Below are positions 1 to 8,496 of a stretch of DNA of 64,000 bases, one piece after another. The DNA is taken from positions 27,803 to 91,802 of the forward strand of contig CAJWBQ010000019.1 of assembly GCA_913020115.1 (NCBI GenBank). Reading direction: 5' to 3'. Source of the stretch: an uncultured Cellvibrionales bacterium (GTDB lineage: Bacteria > Pseudomonadota > Gammaproteobacteria > Pseudomonadales > Cellvibrionaceae). Each line of letters starts with the position of its first letter. The first letter of the stretch is position 1. The notes below the pieces were generated by a model, which was not told where the DNA came from, made no database searches, and worked only from the letters and a program-made list of their open reading frames with translations. The position numbers and the translations under genes are program-made.

Positions 1-2
1 GT

Positions 3-1751
3 AAACTATTAAAAACTAAAAATAATTTTTCGGCGACGTCTCTCGATCAGCTGCCCCACCACTTGGTGTCCTATTCCATGTATGGACACCAGTCGATGCT
101 GCCTATTCCCGATATAGACCGCACACAGTATATGCTCGTGATTGGCGCCAACCCTCTGGCCTCAAACGGCAGCATCATGACCGTGCCCGACGTCACCAAA
201 CGACTTAAAGCGATTCAGAAACGTGGCGGTCGATTTGTAGTGATTGACCCAAGAAAAACTGAGACGGCCGACATTGCCGATACCCACCACTTCATTCGCC
301 CCGGCAGCGACGCGTTCCTGCTGATGGCTATGATTCATACCCTCTTTGCCGAAAACCTTGTGAACACTGGCCACCTTGGCGATTTACTGGAAGGTCTGGA
401 TGATGTCGAAAACACAGCGGTAGGCTTTACACCAGAACTGGCCGAGCAACAAACCGGTATTAAGGCCGAAGACATTCGTCAAATGGCTCGCGACATGGCG
501 CAAACTGAAGGCGCGGTGTGTTACGGACGCATGGGGGTTTCCACCCAAGCCTTTGGCACTCTTTGCCAGTGGGCCATTCAAATTATTAATATTTTAAGCA
601 ACTCTTTAGATGTGCATGGCGGCGCAATGGTTACCGCTCCGGCATTTGGTTTCGTAAAACCTGGAGAGAATGGCGCTGGCCATTTTGCCCGCTGGCACAG
701 CCGAGTGAGTGCTCAACCCGAATTCAGTGGCGAGTTCCCCAGCAGCGTGCTGGCGGAAGAGATTCTCACCGAGGGTGAAGGCCAAATTCGCGCGCTCATT
801 ACCATGGCGGGTAACCCTGTGTTGTCGGCCCCCAACGGTCGCAGTATGGACAGCGCCTTAAGTGATTTGGACTTCATGGTATCGGTAGATCTCTACATCA
901 ACGAAACCACTCGTCACGCCAATATCATCTTGCCACCAACCGGCGCATTAGAGCACGACCACTACGATTTGGCCTTCCACCGTTTGGCAGTACACAACAC
1001 CACCCGTTATAACGCACCCCTCTTTAAAGCCCAGGAAGACACCCGCCACGACTGGCAAATTCTGAACGGTTTGGGACAAGAAATTGCCGATTTGAAAAAG
1101 GTAGACTTCAAGCCCTCACCGTCACCCGACAAATTAATTGATATGGGAATTCAGGGCGGTGTGTACGGTGAAGCCGCCGGCCACGAACTTGCCTTAACAT
1201 TAGACAAAATTAAAGAACACCCACACGGACTGGACCTTGGCCCGCTGGAACCTTCGCTGACTAAACGCCTTTGCACCAGCTCGGGGCGTATTGAATTAAT
1301 GGCCGACTATATTGAACCTGATATTACGCGCCTCAGAAACACCGATGCGAAGCCTACGGAAGGTGAACTGCTGCTTATTGGCCGTCGCCATGTGCGCAGC
1401 AACAACTCTTGGATGCACAACTATCAACGCCTGGTTAAAGGCAAGCCGCGCTGGCAGCTTCTCATGCACCCAAAAGATTTAGCGGATCGAAAGCTTGAGG
1501 ATAATGCGCAGGTCACCATTCAGTCGCGAGTGGGTGAAGTAAGCACCACGGTATGTGCGAGCCACGATGTGATGCAAGGTGTAGTCAGTTTGCCTCACGG
1601 CTGGGGTCACAAGCGCGAAGGGGTGCAAATGAATATTGCCGCCCAACAAGAGGGCGTGAGCTGCAATGATTTAACCGACGATAAATATATTGATGAAGTC
1701 AGTGGCAACGCTGCATTTAACGGCGTGCCGGTGAAAATTTTCGCTGCATAA
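3..1751 (+). CDS. Molybdopterin-dependent oxidoreductase, large subunit (5' end outside window)
   Basis: This is the C-terminal three quarters or so of a molybdopterin-binding oxidoreductase of the formate dehydrogenase/assimilatory nitrate reductase superfamily. The frame is open to the left edge of the window, so the first internal start (TTG at 63) is not the true start, and the N-terminus with any CxxC Fe-S motif is missing. Visible family features are the cofactor-binding stretch VIGANPLASNGS, the segment YGRMGVSTQAFGTLCQW, and a C-terminal molybdopterin-dinucleotide-binding domain starting near GRRHVRSNNSWMHN. The substrate cannot be deduced from what is visible. The protein ends in a TAA followed by a strong hairpin and a convergent rhodanese gene. 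Confidence is high for the superfamily and low for any specific reaction. Confidence 0.9.
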   Translation, partial: KLLKTKNNFSATSLDQLPHHLVSYSMYGHQSMLPIPDIDRTQYMLVIGANPLASNGSIMTVPDVTKRLKAIQKRGGRFVVIDPRKTETADIADTHHFIRPGSDAFLLMAMIHTLFAENLVNTGHLGDLLEGLDDVENTAVGFTPELAEQQTGIKAEDIRQMARDMAQTEGAVCYGRMGVSTQAFGTLCQWAIQIINILSNSLDVHGGAMVTAPAFGFVKPGENGAGHFARWHSRVSAQPEFSGEFPSSVLAEEILTEGEGQIRALITMAGNPVLSAPNGRSMDSALSDLDFMVSVDLYINETTRHANIILPPTGALEHDHYDLAFHRLAVHNTTRYNAPLFKAQEDTRHDWQILNGLGQEIADLKKVDFKPSPSPDKLIDMGIQGGVYGEAAGHELALTLDKIKEHPHGLDLGPLEPSLTKRLCTSSGRIELMADYIEPDITRLRNTDAKPTEGELLLIGRRHVRSNNSWMHNYQRLVKGKPRWQLLMHPKDLADRKLEDNAQVTIQSRVGEVSTTVCASHDVMQGVVSLPHGWGHKREGVQMNIAAQQEGVSCNDLTDDKYIDEVSGNAAFNGVPVKIFAA

Positions 1752-1756
1752 AACCC

Positions 1757-1794
1757 TGCTCCTCGCCGCGTGAATTTAGACCTGGCGAGGAGCA
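1757..1794. terminator. Hairpin between convergent genes
   Basis: A perfect 11-bp inverted repeat (TGCTCCTCGCC at 1757-1767, GGCGAGGAGCA at 1784-1794) lies between two convergent stop codons. There is no good T-tract on either side, so it is a plausible but not classical bidirectional terminator. Confidence 0.5.
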
Positions 1795-1800
1795 CTTAGC

Positions 1801-2172
1801 TCAAGGCATTTGCACTTCCAAACCCAATTCCAACCAACGACGAAAACCTCCGTCCATTGATGTTACGTTGCTGTAGCCCATCTTCTGAATACTGTCGGCG
1901 GCCATTGCTGAACGGAAGCCCCCTCCGCAATAGAGCACTAAGCAAACGTCCTTATTCGGATAGGCTGTTTCAATATCGCGTTCAATAACGCCTTTGCCAA
2001 GATGAATAGCCTGCGGTGCGTGACCATTACTCCATTCGCCGTCTTCCCGAACGTCAACCAGCACCATTGTTTTGTGCTCAGACTTCCATAACAGATAGTC
2101 TTCAATAGAGCACTCAGTAACCGCGCCCTTAATACCATTCACCAAATTCAAAAATTCCGGATTATGATCCAA
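1801..2172 (-). CDS. Rhodanese-like domain protein
   Basis: A single-domain rhodanese-type protein of about 123 residues, expected to carry persulfide sulfur on a cysteine. The conserved VDVREDGEW block and the active-site loop YCGGGFRSA, with Cys as its first loop residue, are visible, followed by the terminal DGGFRRW helix. The frame opens only at 2197, and no ATG is available. I prefer TTG at 2172 because GGAGG at 2185-2181 gives a Shine-Dalgarno at 8 nt spacing, and because the resulting start (DHNPEFLNLV) matches the usual N-terminus of this group. A TTG at 2187 is the alternative. It is convergent with the molybdoenzyme gene and has no obvious operon partner. The physiological sulfur acceptor is unknown. 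Confidence 0.88.
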   Translation of the reverse strand: MDHNPEFLNLVNGIKGAVTECSIEDYLLWKSEHKTMVLVDVREDGEWSNGHAPQAIHLGKGVIERDIETAYPNKDVCLVLYCGGGFRSAMAADSIQKMGYSNVTSMDGGFRRWLELGLEVQMP

Positions 2173-2391
2173 CTCCACTCCCTCCAAGTTTAACTTCTAG
2201 TATTTCTTAGTATGACGCTTAAGTGCCCAAGAATAGGCATATTCAACACTCCAGCGGTTCACAAACTCGCACTGCCTATTCTTTGCTGCGTTTATCTTAA
2301 TTGGGACTATAGTAGCAATATATAAATTGCTAGGCCAAACCAACAAAGAACACCGCAGACAACCCAGCTCTGCGCTGAAGGAACTCAAAAA

Positions 2392-4518
2392 GTGACTGTA
2401 ACAAGCAAAAACTATCGCCTACTTGGTGTATGCACCCTAATATCTAGTCTTTATGGGGCTGCGCTGCCTACCTTGGCTGAAACTACCAGCATGCACGTAT
2501 CCATTGTGGGTAAACGAGTACTTTATCAGGCACAGTATTTTCAGCGTTATGCCCCCCAAACTGCCAGCGATATGGTGACGCAGGTTCCCGGATTTACTCT
2601 TGTCGGGGCAGACGGCAACAACAATGACGATGAAGTGCGTGGCCTAGGCCAAGGCAATGGCAATTTACTGCTCAATGGCAAGCGAGCCAGTACTAAGGAC
2701 AGTAGTCCGCTTGAGCTCTTAAGCCGAATTCCCGCCGAAAACATAACTCGAATTGAAATTTTAACCCAAGGCTCTACTGAGCTTGCCGGGCAATCCGGAC
2801 AAATTGTTAATGTCGTCTACAAAGAGAGCGACCAAATTGCGGGCACCTGGGGCGCTACGGCACACACAACAGAAGAAGGTGTCACAAACCTAATATTAGA
2901 GTCTTCCGTTGCAGGGAAAGTGAATGCCTTTGGCTACACCGCCAACATCAAACGCTATGGCGACGAATTCCCTCAAGCGGGACTAGAGAATGCCTACGAT
3001 GGCGACGGCCAGTTGTGGCAAGTACGCAGCGAATATACGAGCTTCTTTAACCATGGAGTAGACCTCGCGCTTGGCCTGTCATGGGGAAATGATACTCATA
3101 GCGCGAATCTAAATTTGTCAGCCTCAACTGAAGATGCAAAGTTCTACAGCGTTTCCGATCAATACGACCCAGCCTTGGAACCCGGGCGGAAACGAATAAG
3201 CGACCTGGTCGCCAATGTGAGCTATCAAAGCCCAGAGGAGATAAACAGTTTCGAGATAGGCGGTGATTACACCATGCCTTTTTATCAAGGCACTTTGAAG
3301 TTTATCGGCTTAAGCCGATCTACAGATGACCAGGATGACAGTTATTTCGCGAGCATTTCAGCAAACGAGGACAACTATTACTTCAATTCATTCTCTCGGC
3401 CCGAGGGCACCGAGAATGTTTTACGCACACTCTATACCTTTCAAACCGCCGAGGACCACACCGTAGAATTGGCCTTTGAGGGCGTCAAGAATACCCTAGA
3501 TACCGAGGCCTTTTTTGAAGAAAGTCACGGCCAAGGTTTCGAGAATGTGGACATTCCAGGCAGTAATGTAAACGTGAGTGAAACCCGCGCGGAAATCAGT
3601 GCGCAATATTCCAGACCACTGAATGATCGCTGGGCCTTGCAATCGATGGTGGCTAGCGAATATTCAAAACTATCTGTAGCCGGTGATACTCTGCCACGCT
3701 CCGAGTCGTTTGTACGCTACAAGGGTTTTGCCGCTGTGAATGGCGACATCTCGGAAAACGCCCTAATCCGCGCCAGGCTCGAACGCTCTGTAGGGCAATT
3801 GCAATTCAGCGACTTCGCCAGCTCTACGAATCTTGACGAAGGCACTCAAGACGGCGGCAATACAGGACTTGTTCCAGACCAAACCTGGCGTGCAGAACTG
3901 GCCTATGAGCGAAAACTCTGGGACACAGATATTGTTACTCTTACCGCATTTGTTGAACAGGTAGACGACTTCATCACCTACATTCCACTGGGAAACGGCA
4001 CGGAGGGGCGAGGCAACATCGACCAGCTGGACACAATCGGCCTTGAGGTTTCGGGCACCTTTGCCCTAGGTAAGGTAGGTATTCCGGGTGCCAAACTCGA
4101 TTTTTTTGGCAAGCTGAAAAAACACGAATTTGAAGACCCGGTGACAGGTGAAGAGCTGCGCTTCCGTCAGAACAGTCATCCCGCGGTTCACTACCGACTG
4201 ACTTTCCGCCAAGATCTGCCCAATAGCGCTATTGCTTGGGGGTTTAAGCTGGAGGACAGGAGCGATAACACGCAATATCGCCTAAAACAGATCAGTAAAT
4301 TTGGACATGCCTTCCCCCAATCTCACGTGTTTTTTATTGAACACAAAGATATCGCGGGAATGACGCTTAAGGTTGAAGGCGAGGATTTGCTGGGTTTCAC
4401 ATGGGAGAATGAACGTATTTTCTACGAAGACGACAGAAATGGTGCAATAAGCGGCCGGGAAACCAACCGACGCCATTCTGATTGGGTAATTCGAGCCAGT
4501 TTAAGCGGTACGTTTTAA
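2392..4518 (+). CDS. TonB-dependent outer-membrane receptor
   Basis: A 708-residue outer-membrane protein with a signal peptide (about residues 1-30, ending near LPTLAE). A plug domain follows at roughly 45-150 (the segments TASDMVTQVPGFTLVGADG and LLNGKR are typical), then a long beta-barrel rich in alternating aromatic and charged strands, ending in Phe as expected for BAM recognition. It uses a GTG start with AAGGA at 2378-2382. No recognisable TonB box of the EEIVVT type is present, unlike the other receptors in this window. The ligand is unknown. It stands alone, with the hisA-like gene 120 bp downstream on the same strand. Confidence 0.88.
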   Translation: MTVTSKNYRLLGVCTLISSLYGAALPTLAETTSMHVSIVGKRVLYQAQYFQRYAPQTASDMVTQVPGFTLVGADGNNNDDEVRGLGQGNGNLLLNGKRASTKDSSPLELLSRIPAENITRIEILTQGSTELAGQSGQIVNVVYKESDQIAGTWGATAHTTEEGVTNLILESSVAGKVNAFGYTANIKRYGDEFPQAGLENAYDGDGQLWQVRSEYTSFFNHGVDLALGLSWGNDTHSANLNLSASTEDAKFYSVSDQYDPALEPGRKRISDLVANVSYQSPEEINSFEIGGDYTMPFYQGTLKFIGLSRSTDDQDDSYFASISANEDNYYFNSFSRPEGTENVLRTLYTFQTAEDHTVELAFEGVKNTLDTEAFFEESHGQGFENVDIPGSNVNVSETRAEISAQYSRPLNDRWALQSMVASEYSKLSVAGDTLPRSESFVRYKGFAAVNGDISENALIRARLERSVGQLQFSDFASSTNLDEGTQDGGNTGLVPDQTWRAELAYERKLWDTDIVTLTAFVEQVDDFITYIPLGNGTEGRGNIDQLDTIGLEVSGTFALGKVGIPGAKLDFFGKLKKHEFEDPVTGEELRFRQNSHPAVHYRLTFRQDLPNSAIAWGFKLEDRSDNTQYRLKQISKFGHAFPQSHVFFIEHKDIAGMTLKVEGEDLLGFTWENERIFYEDDRNGAISGRETNRRHSDWVIRASLSGTF

Positions 4519-4641
4519 GGCATCAGGTACTCAATCAGCATGGGAGCCAAACAAAGTAGCGAATTCCCTTAAGGATGAATATAATCCACTGTTTTCACGG
4601 GGCCGATAAACTGTCGCTCCGTCTTTGACTTGGAGCTCACC

Positions 4642-5403
4642 TTGACCCTTTTTCGACCCTGCATAGATCTTCACCAAGGCCAAGTTAAGCAAATTGTGGG
4701 CGGCAGTCTCAACGATGAAGGCGCCGACACAAATTATGTGAGCCCCTATGATGCGGCTTACTATGCGGATATGTACTGCCGTCACAACTTAACCGGCGGG
4801 CACGTGATTGCGCTAGGGCCAGGCAATAAAGGCGCAGCCTTACAAGCTCTTAAAGCTTGGCCCAATGGGCTGCAATTTGGTGGCGGTGTAAATCGAGAAA
4901 ACGCCACCGAGTTTTTGCAGGCAGGCGCCTCTCAGGTCATCGTTACCTCCTACTTATTTGAAAACGGCGAGTTCAGCTGGTCGCGTCTTGAGCAGATTAA
5001 ACAAGAAACTGGTGAGGACAAACTGGTATTAGACCTCAGTTGTCGGCGCACAGAAAGCGGCTGGAACATCGCCACAAATCGCTGGCAAACTCTAAGCAAC
5101 ACTCCCATTAACGCAGAGACATTGACCGAGCTGAGTGCACATTGCAGTGAGTTTTTAATTCATGCTGCGGATGTTGAAGGCCTACAAGGCGGTATTGATG
5201 GCGAGCTGGTTGAACTGCTTGGCAAACATTGCCCAATTCCAGTGACTTATGCCGGCGGCGCCCGTTCACTAGAAGACCTAGAACGAGTCAGTTCCCTTTC
5301 TGGCGGTAAGGTAGACCTTACTATTGGCAGCGCACTGGATATTTTCGGTGGAAAAGGCGTGAGCCTAGCCGAATGCATAAAGTGGAATGAGAAAGCCAGA
5401 TAA
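4642..5403 (+). CDS. hisA: Eukaryotic-type HisA (HIS6-like ProFAR isomerase)
   Basis: Predicted phosphoribosylformimino-5-aminoimidazole carboxamide ribotide isomerase of histidine biosynthesis, but of the eukaryotic HIS6 class rather than the usual bacterial HisA. The sequence reads like fungal HIS6 along its whole length: CIDLHQGQVKQIVGG at the start with the first catalytic Asp, FVS/YVSPYDAAYYADMY, IALGPGNK, LQFGGGVN, VIVTSYLF, LDLSCRRTESGWNIA with the second catalytic Asp, FLIHAADVEGLQGGID, YAGGARSLEDL and IGSALDIFGG. The length of 253 residues fits the (beta/alpha)8 family. I chose TTG at 4642 because GGAG at 4632-4635 gives 6 nt spacing and the start MTLFRPCIDLH then matches HIS6; TTG at 4630 is the alternative. 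No other his gene adjoins it. Its role in histidine synthesis here is inferred from the family. Confidence 0.9.
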   Translation: MTLFRPCIDLHQGQVKQIVGGSLNDEGADTNYVSPYDAAYYADMYCRHNLTGGHVIALGPGNKGAALQALKAWPNGLQFGGGVNRENATEFLQAGASQVIVTSYLFENGEFSWSRLEQIKQETGEDKLVLDLSCRRTESGWNIATNRWQTLSNTPINAETLTELSAHCSEFLIHAADVEGLQGGIDGELVELLGKHCPIPVTYAGGARSLEDLERVSSLSGGKVDLTIGSALDIFGGKGVSLAECIKWNEKAR

Positions 5404-5484
5404 GCCCAGACGCACAACTCGAAGCTCACTGTCAAAACAAAAATACCCTGACTAAACTCGAGCTGTGCGACTCTGCTGAACCTA

Positions 5485-5550
5485 AAATTCAACAAAAATT
5501 CAACAAAACCTCAATAAAACTTCAGCAAAGCCTTAACAAAGCCTCGGCAA
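5485..5550. repeat. Six imperfect 11-bp tandem repeats
   Basis: Six consecutive 11-bp units lie between the convergent hisA-like and yceI genes. The first two are identical (AAATTCAACAA at 5485 and 5496). The later units diverge gradually (AACCTCAATAA, AACTTCAGCAA, AGCCTTAACAA, AGCCTCGGCAA) but keep a final CAA or TAA. The function is unknown; slippage-generated sequence is the simplest reading. Confidence 0.85.
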
Positions 5551-5577
5551 AGCTATCTGTTCTTGATGGTTCAGTGA

Positions 5578-6153
5578 CTACTGCTTAACACCTTCGATAT
5601 TCAATTCTAACTCTACAGTTGTAGAGCTCGGCCCTAAGTCGTAATCAATGCCGTAATCCGACAACTTTAAAGTAGTCGTGCCGCTGAAACCGGCGCGATA
5701 ACTACCCCATGGATCATCGCCTTCGCCAATTTTTTGCACGGGAATTGAGATGATGTTTTTAACGCCGTGCAGCTCTAAAGTTCCCGTCATAACACCCGAC
5801 ATCGCGTCGGCGGCAACATACTTCGTACTTGTAAAGCTCGCAGTAGGGTATTTACTCACATTCAGAAAATCTTCGCCTTTCAGATGCTTATCACGCTCAG
5901 CGTGATTGGAATCTAGGCTGGCAGTCTGAATAACAACCTTTACTGTGGATCCAGACTGTTTTTTCGCATCATAGCTAAATCCACCTTCGAAGGTATTGAA
6001 GCGACCAGCGATGAAGCTATAACCTAAGTGATTGATTTTGAAATTGATAGACGCATGCGCACCCTCAACATCAATCTGATAATCAGCGGCGTTTGCCGTA
6101 ACAGACAAAAATGTGGCGGCGGTTAAGGCGCCGGCCAATAATAAACGTTTCAT
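5578..6153 (-). CDS. yceI: YceI-family periplasmic lipid-binding protein
   Basis: A 191-residue exported protein with a clear Sec signal peptide (MKRLLLAGALTAATFLSVTANA, cut before ADYQID). The YceI beta-barrel follows with its usual markers: INFKINHLGYSFIAGRF near the start, HAERDKHLKGEDFLNV, YPTASFTS, and GTLELHGV. Family members bind isoprenoid or amphiphilic ligands in a lipocalin-like barrel. It lies just downstream, on the same strand, of a cytochrome b561 gene, the same pairing as yceJ-yceI in E. coli. The two are therefore probably co-transcribed, with a 91-bp gap holding a 13-bp triplicate repeat. The ligand is not deducible. Confidence 0.92.
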   Translation of the reverse strand: MKRLLLAGALTAATFLSVTANAADYQIDVEGAHASINFKINHLGYSFIAGRFNTFEGGFSYDAKKQSGSTVKVVIQTASLDSNHAERDKHLKGEDFLNVSKYPTASFTSTKYVAADAMSGVMTGTLELHGVKNIISIPVQKIGEGDDPWGSYRAGFSGTTTLKLSDYGIDYDLGPSSTTVELELNIEGVKQ

Positions 6154-6195
6154 AAAATATCCTCTCTAAAATTAATGTTGGTTTAATAGTTTTTC

Positions 6196-6234
6196 ATTGG
6201 TACTGCTAATTGGTACTGCTAATTGGTACTGCTA
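6196..6234. repeat. Three perfect 13-bp tandem repeats
   Basis: The unit ATTGGTACTGCTA occurs three times head to tail without a mismatch (6196-6208, 6209-6221, 6222-6234) in the gap between the cytochrome b561 stop and the yceI start. Perfect identity suggests recent slippage. It would lie in the untranslated mRNA between the two genes. Confidence 0.9.
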
Positions 6235-6244
6235 AATGCCGAAG

Positions 6245-6787
6245 CTAATGACTTTTCAGTATCCGCCCCAAACCATTGTCTTTATTAATAAATTGATGCT
6301 TGATCGCAGCCAATGCATGCACGGCGACCATAGAAATCAATAACCAAGCCAAAACCTCATGCAATTCCCCCACTATATCTTCCTGATTGTCTATACCCCA
6401 CGGAAGCGCTGGCACGCTTATCAGCTCAAACACTGCAATAGCGCGACCATCTGCGGTAGAGATGAGATAACCGCTGACCATCAAAATCAACAACAGAGCA
6501 TACAGGCCTATGTGCATATAATGAGCCGACAATTTCTCCCACCGTGGGCCGGGCAAATCCGCGGGAGATGGGTTAATGAACCTCCAGAAAACTCTGAAAA
6601 TCAGTGTAAACAAAGTCACTAGACCAAGGCTTTTGTGCAAATCAAGCGAGCCTTTATACCAGGCGTCATAATACGTCAGCTCCACCATATAAAGGCCCAA
6701 ACCGAATAAAAAGAATATCAGTAAAGCCATGATCCAATGGAGCGCAATACTCACCCAGCCATAGCTTGTTGCACTGTTTTTTAACAT
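6245..6787 (-). CDS. Cytochrome b561-family membrane protein (YceJ-like)
   Basis: A 180-residue inner-membrane di-haem b-type cytochrome of the bacterial b561 family. Four hydrophobic helices are visible. The histidines that fit haem ligation are H17 in ALHW, H51 in LHKS, H143 in LHEVLAW and H157 in AVHALAAIKHQF. The family passes electrons between the quinone pool and periplasmic partners. It sits directly upstream of yceI, an arrangement also found in E. coli (yceJ-yceI), so the pair probably works together. A second b561 gene occurs at 17931. The electron acceptor is unknown. Confidence 0.9.
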   Translation of the reverse strand: MLKNSATSYGWVSIALHWIMALLIFFLFGLGLYMVELTYYDAWYKGSLDLHKSLGLVTLFTLIFRVFWRFINPSPADLPGPRWEKLSAHYMHIGLYALLLILMVSGYLISTADGRAIAVFELISVPALPWGIDNQEDIVGELHEVLAWLLISMVAVHALAAIKHQFINKDNGLGRILKSH

Positions 6788-6812
6788 AGTTTCAGCAACT
6801 TATCGTGTACAG

Positions 6813-8234
6813 TTATTTGGATACTTTCAAAGTTTGTATAGAGGTGTATTCCTCTAGGCCGTACAGGCCAAACTCTACCCCAATACCCGACTGCTTAACG
6901 CCTCCGAATGGCGCGTTTGGCTGGATGGCTCCGTGGTCATTTACCCAGGCTGATCCACACTCTAAACGCTGCGCCAATTCCATTGCCTTCTCAGTATCGT
7001 TTGACCATATCGAACCACCGAGACCTCGATCGTTTTGGTTTGCAGTGGCAATAACCTCATCAACGTCAGTATATTTGATAATAGGAAGGATCGGCCCAAA
7101 CGGCTCTTCGTCCACCAGACGGTGACCATCACATAAATCCGCGACAACAGTTGGCTCAAAAAAGAAACCTTCCCGATCAATACGTTGGCCACCAGCCAAA
7201 AAACGACCGCCGTCTTCTTTAGCTGATGTGGCTAAAGCCTCTACTATCTTTAACTGTTCTATATTCTGAACGGGGCCTAATTCGACACCAGGCTCCAAAC
7301 CATTACCCACAACAACCTTCTTTGCCAAGCTCGCTATGGCTTCGCACATTTCCTCATATTGCGACTCATGAACATATAGACGTTTCAAGGCCGCACAGGT
7401 TTGACCATTGTTGTGGAAACAGGCCCAAAATAATTTTTCTGCAACTTCGCTTACGCTCACATCTGGCAGTACAATTCCAGCGTCGTTGCCACCAAGTTCT
7501 AGAGTCAAACGTTTTAAATTTCCGGAGGCTGATTGCATAATCCGCTTGCCGGTGGGAGTGGAACCGGTAAAGACGATTTTATTAACATCCGTGTGGCCAC
7601 TTAGGGCACTGCCAACGTCACCCTCTCCAGTAATAATATTAATAACACCGGCGGGTAAAATTTTACTGGCCAATTCAACAAACCGTATGGTGGCCGTTGG
7701 GGTATAAGGCGACGGTTTCATAATAACAGTATTGCCGCTTCTCAAGGCGGGAATAACATGCCATATGGAGATCATTAAAGGCCAGTTCCATGGTGTTATC
7801 GAGGCGACCACACCGAGTGGTTTGCGATGTACTTCAATGCGCGCTTCATCATCATCTTGAATTATGTCAATAGGCAGCTGCAGCTCGGCTGTATACTGAG
7901 TCCATGCGATTGAGCCCCCCACTTCCATGCCAGAACCCACACCGTTAAGCCCGGCCATAGGTTTACCTGACTCTTTTGTTACCAATTCCATAAGTTCTGG
8001 CATGTTTTCTTCTAGCGCAGATGCCAGAGCATGACAAAGCGCTTTTCTTTCATCGTCGCTAGTCCTGCTCCAGGCTGGGAATGCGGCTCGAGCCGCCGCC
8101 ACTGCGCTATCAACGTGGGAGATATCGCCCTCTTGAACCTGCGCAAAAACGGAACCAGTCGCCGGATTAATAACATCAAAGACCTTACCCGATGTCACGG
8201 CTTCACCGTTTATGTACATATCAAATTGTTGCAT
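6813..8234 (-). CDS. NAD(P)-dependent aldehyde dehydrogenase
   Basis: A full-length ALDH-superfamily enzyme (473 residues from the ATG at 8234) oxidising an aldehyde to the acid. Key residues are present: N149 in TPWNWP, K173 in MKPSPYTP, the general base E246 in LELGG, and the nucleophile C280 in NNGQTCAA. The C-terminal EEPFGP motif is also there. An upstream GTG at 8258 would add eight residues, but the ATG start aligns with the family. It is divergent from the M28 peptidase gene across 262 bp with no recognised regulatory site. The substrate is unknown; the sequence does not settle between subfamilies. Confidence 0.93.
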   Translation of the reverse strand: MQQFDMYINGEAVTSGKVFDVINPATGSVFAQVQEGDISHVDSAVAAARAAFPAWSRTSDDERKALCHALASALEENMPELMELVTKESGKPMAGLNGVGSGMEVGGSIAWTQYTAELQLPIDIIQDDDEARIEVHRKPLGVVASITPWNWPLMISIWHVIPALRSGNTVIMKPSPYTPTATIRFVELASKILPAGVINIITGEGDVGSALSGHTDVNKIVFTGSTPTGKRIMQSASGNLKRLTLELGGNDAGIVLPDVSVSEVAEKLFWACFHNNGQTCAALKRLYVHESQYEEMCEAIASLAKKVVVGNGLEPGVELGPVQNIEQLKIVEALATSAKEDGGRFLAGGQRIDREGFFFEPTVVADLCDGHRLVDEEPFGPILPIIKYTDVDEVIATANQNDRGLGGSIWSNDTEKAMELAQRLECGSAWVNDHGAIQPNAPFGGVKQSGIGVEFGLYGLEEYTSIQTLKVSK

Positions 8235-8496
8235 AAAAACTCTACCTTTAGTTACCACAAATACAATTCAAGAGATTGCCCGTTTTGCCTCTCTCTACTT
8301 ACGGAAGATCGATCATCTAAGTAACCAATATTTTGAATATTTTACAGTTAAAAAACACACTCGCGCACTGTATAAATCCTATCGTTCCGAGCTACGGAAT
8401 AAGCACTCAAGAGCCTCCCCGCACACAAGGAATTAACGGTAATTTCGCCACTATAAAACATCGAACACTTAGAATTTATACACCTCTGGATTGATT

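Noticed and set aside
63..1751. TTG at 63 as the start of the molybdoenzyme
   Set aside because: The frame is open to the window edge and upstream codons (for example SLDQLPHH) read as family sequence, so the gene is truncated by the window.
5485..6234. Short tandem arrays as a CRISPR array
   Set aside because: Units of 11 and 13 bp are directly adjacent with no spacers and no cas genes nearby.
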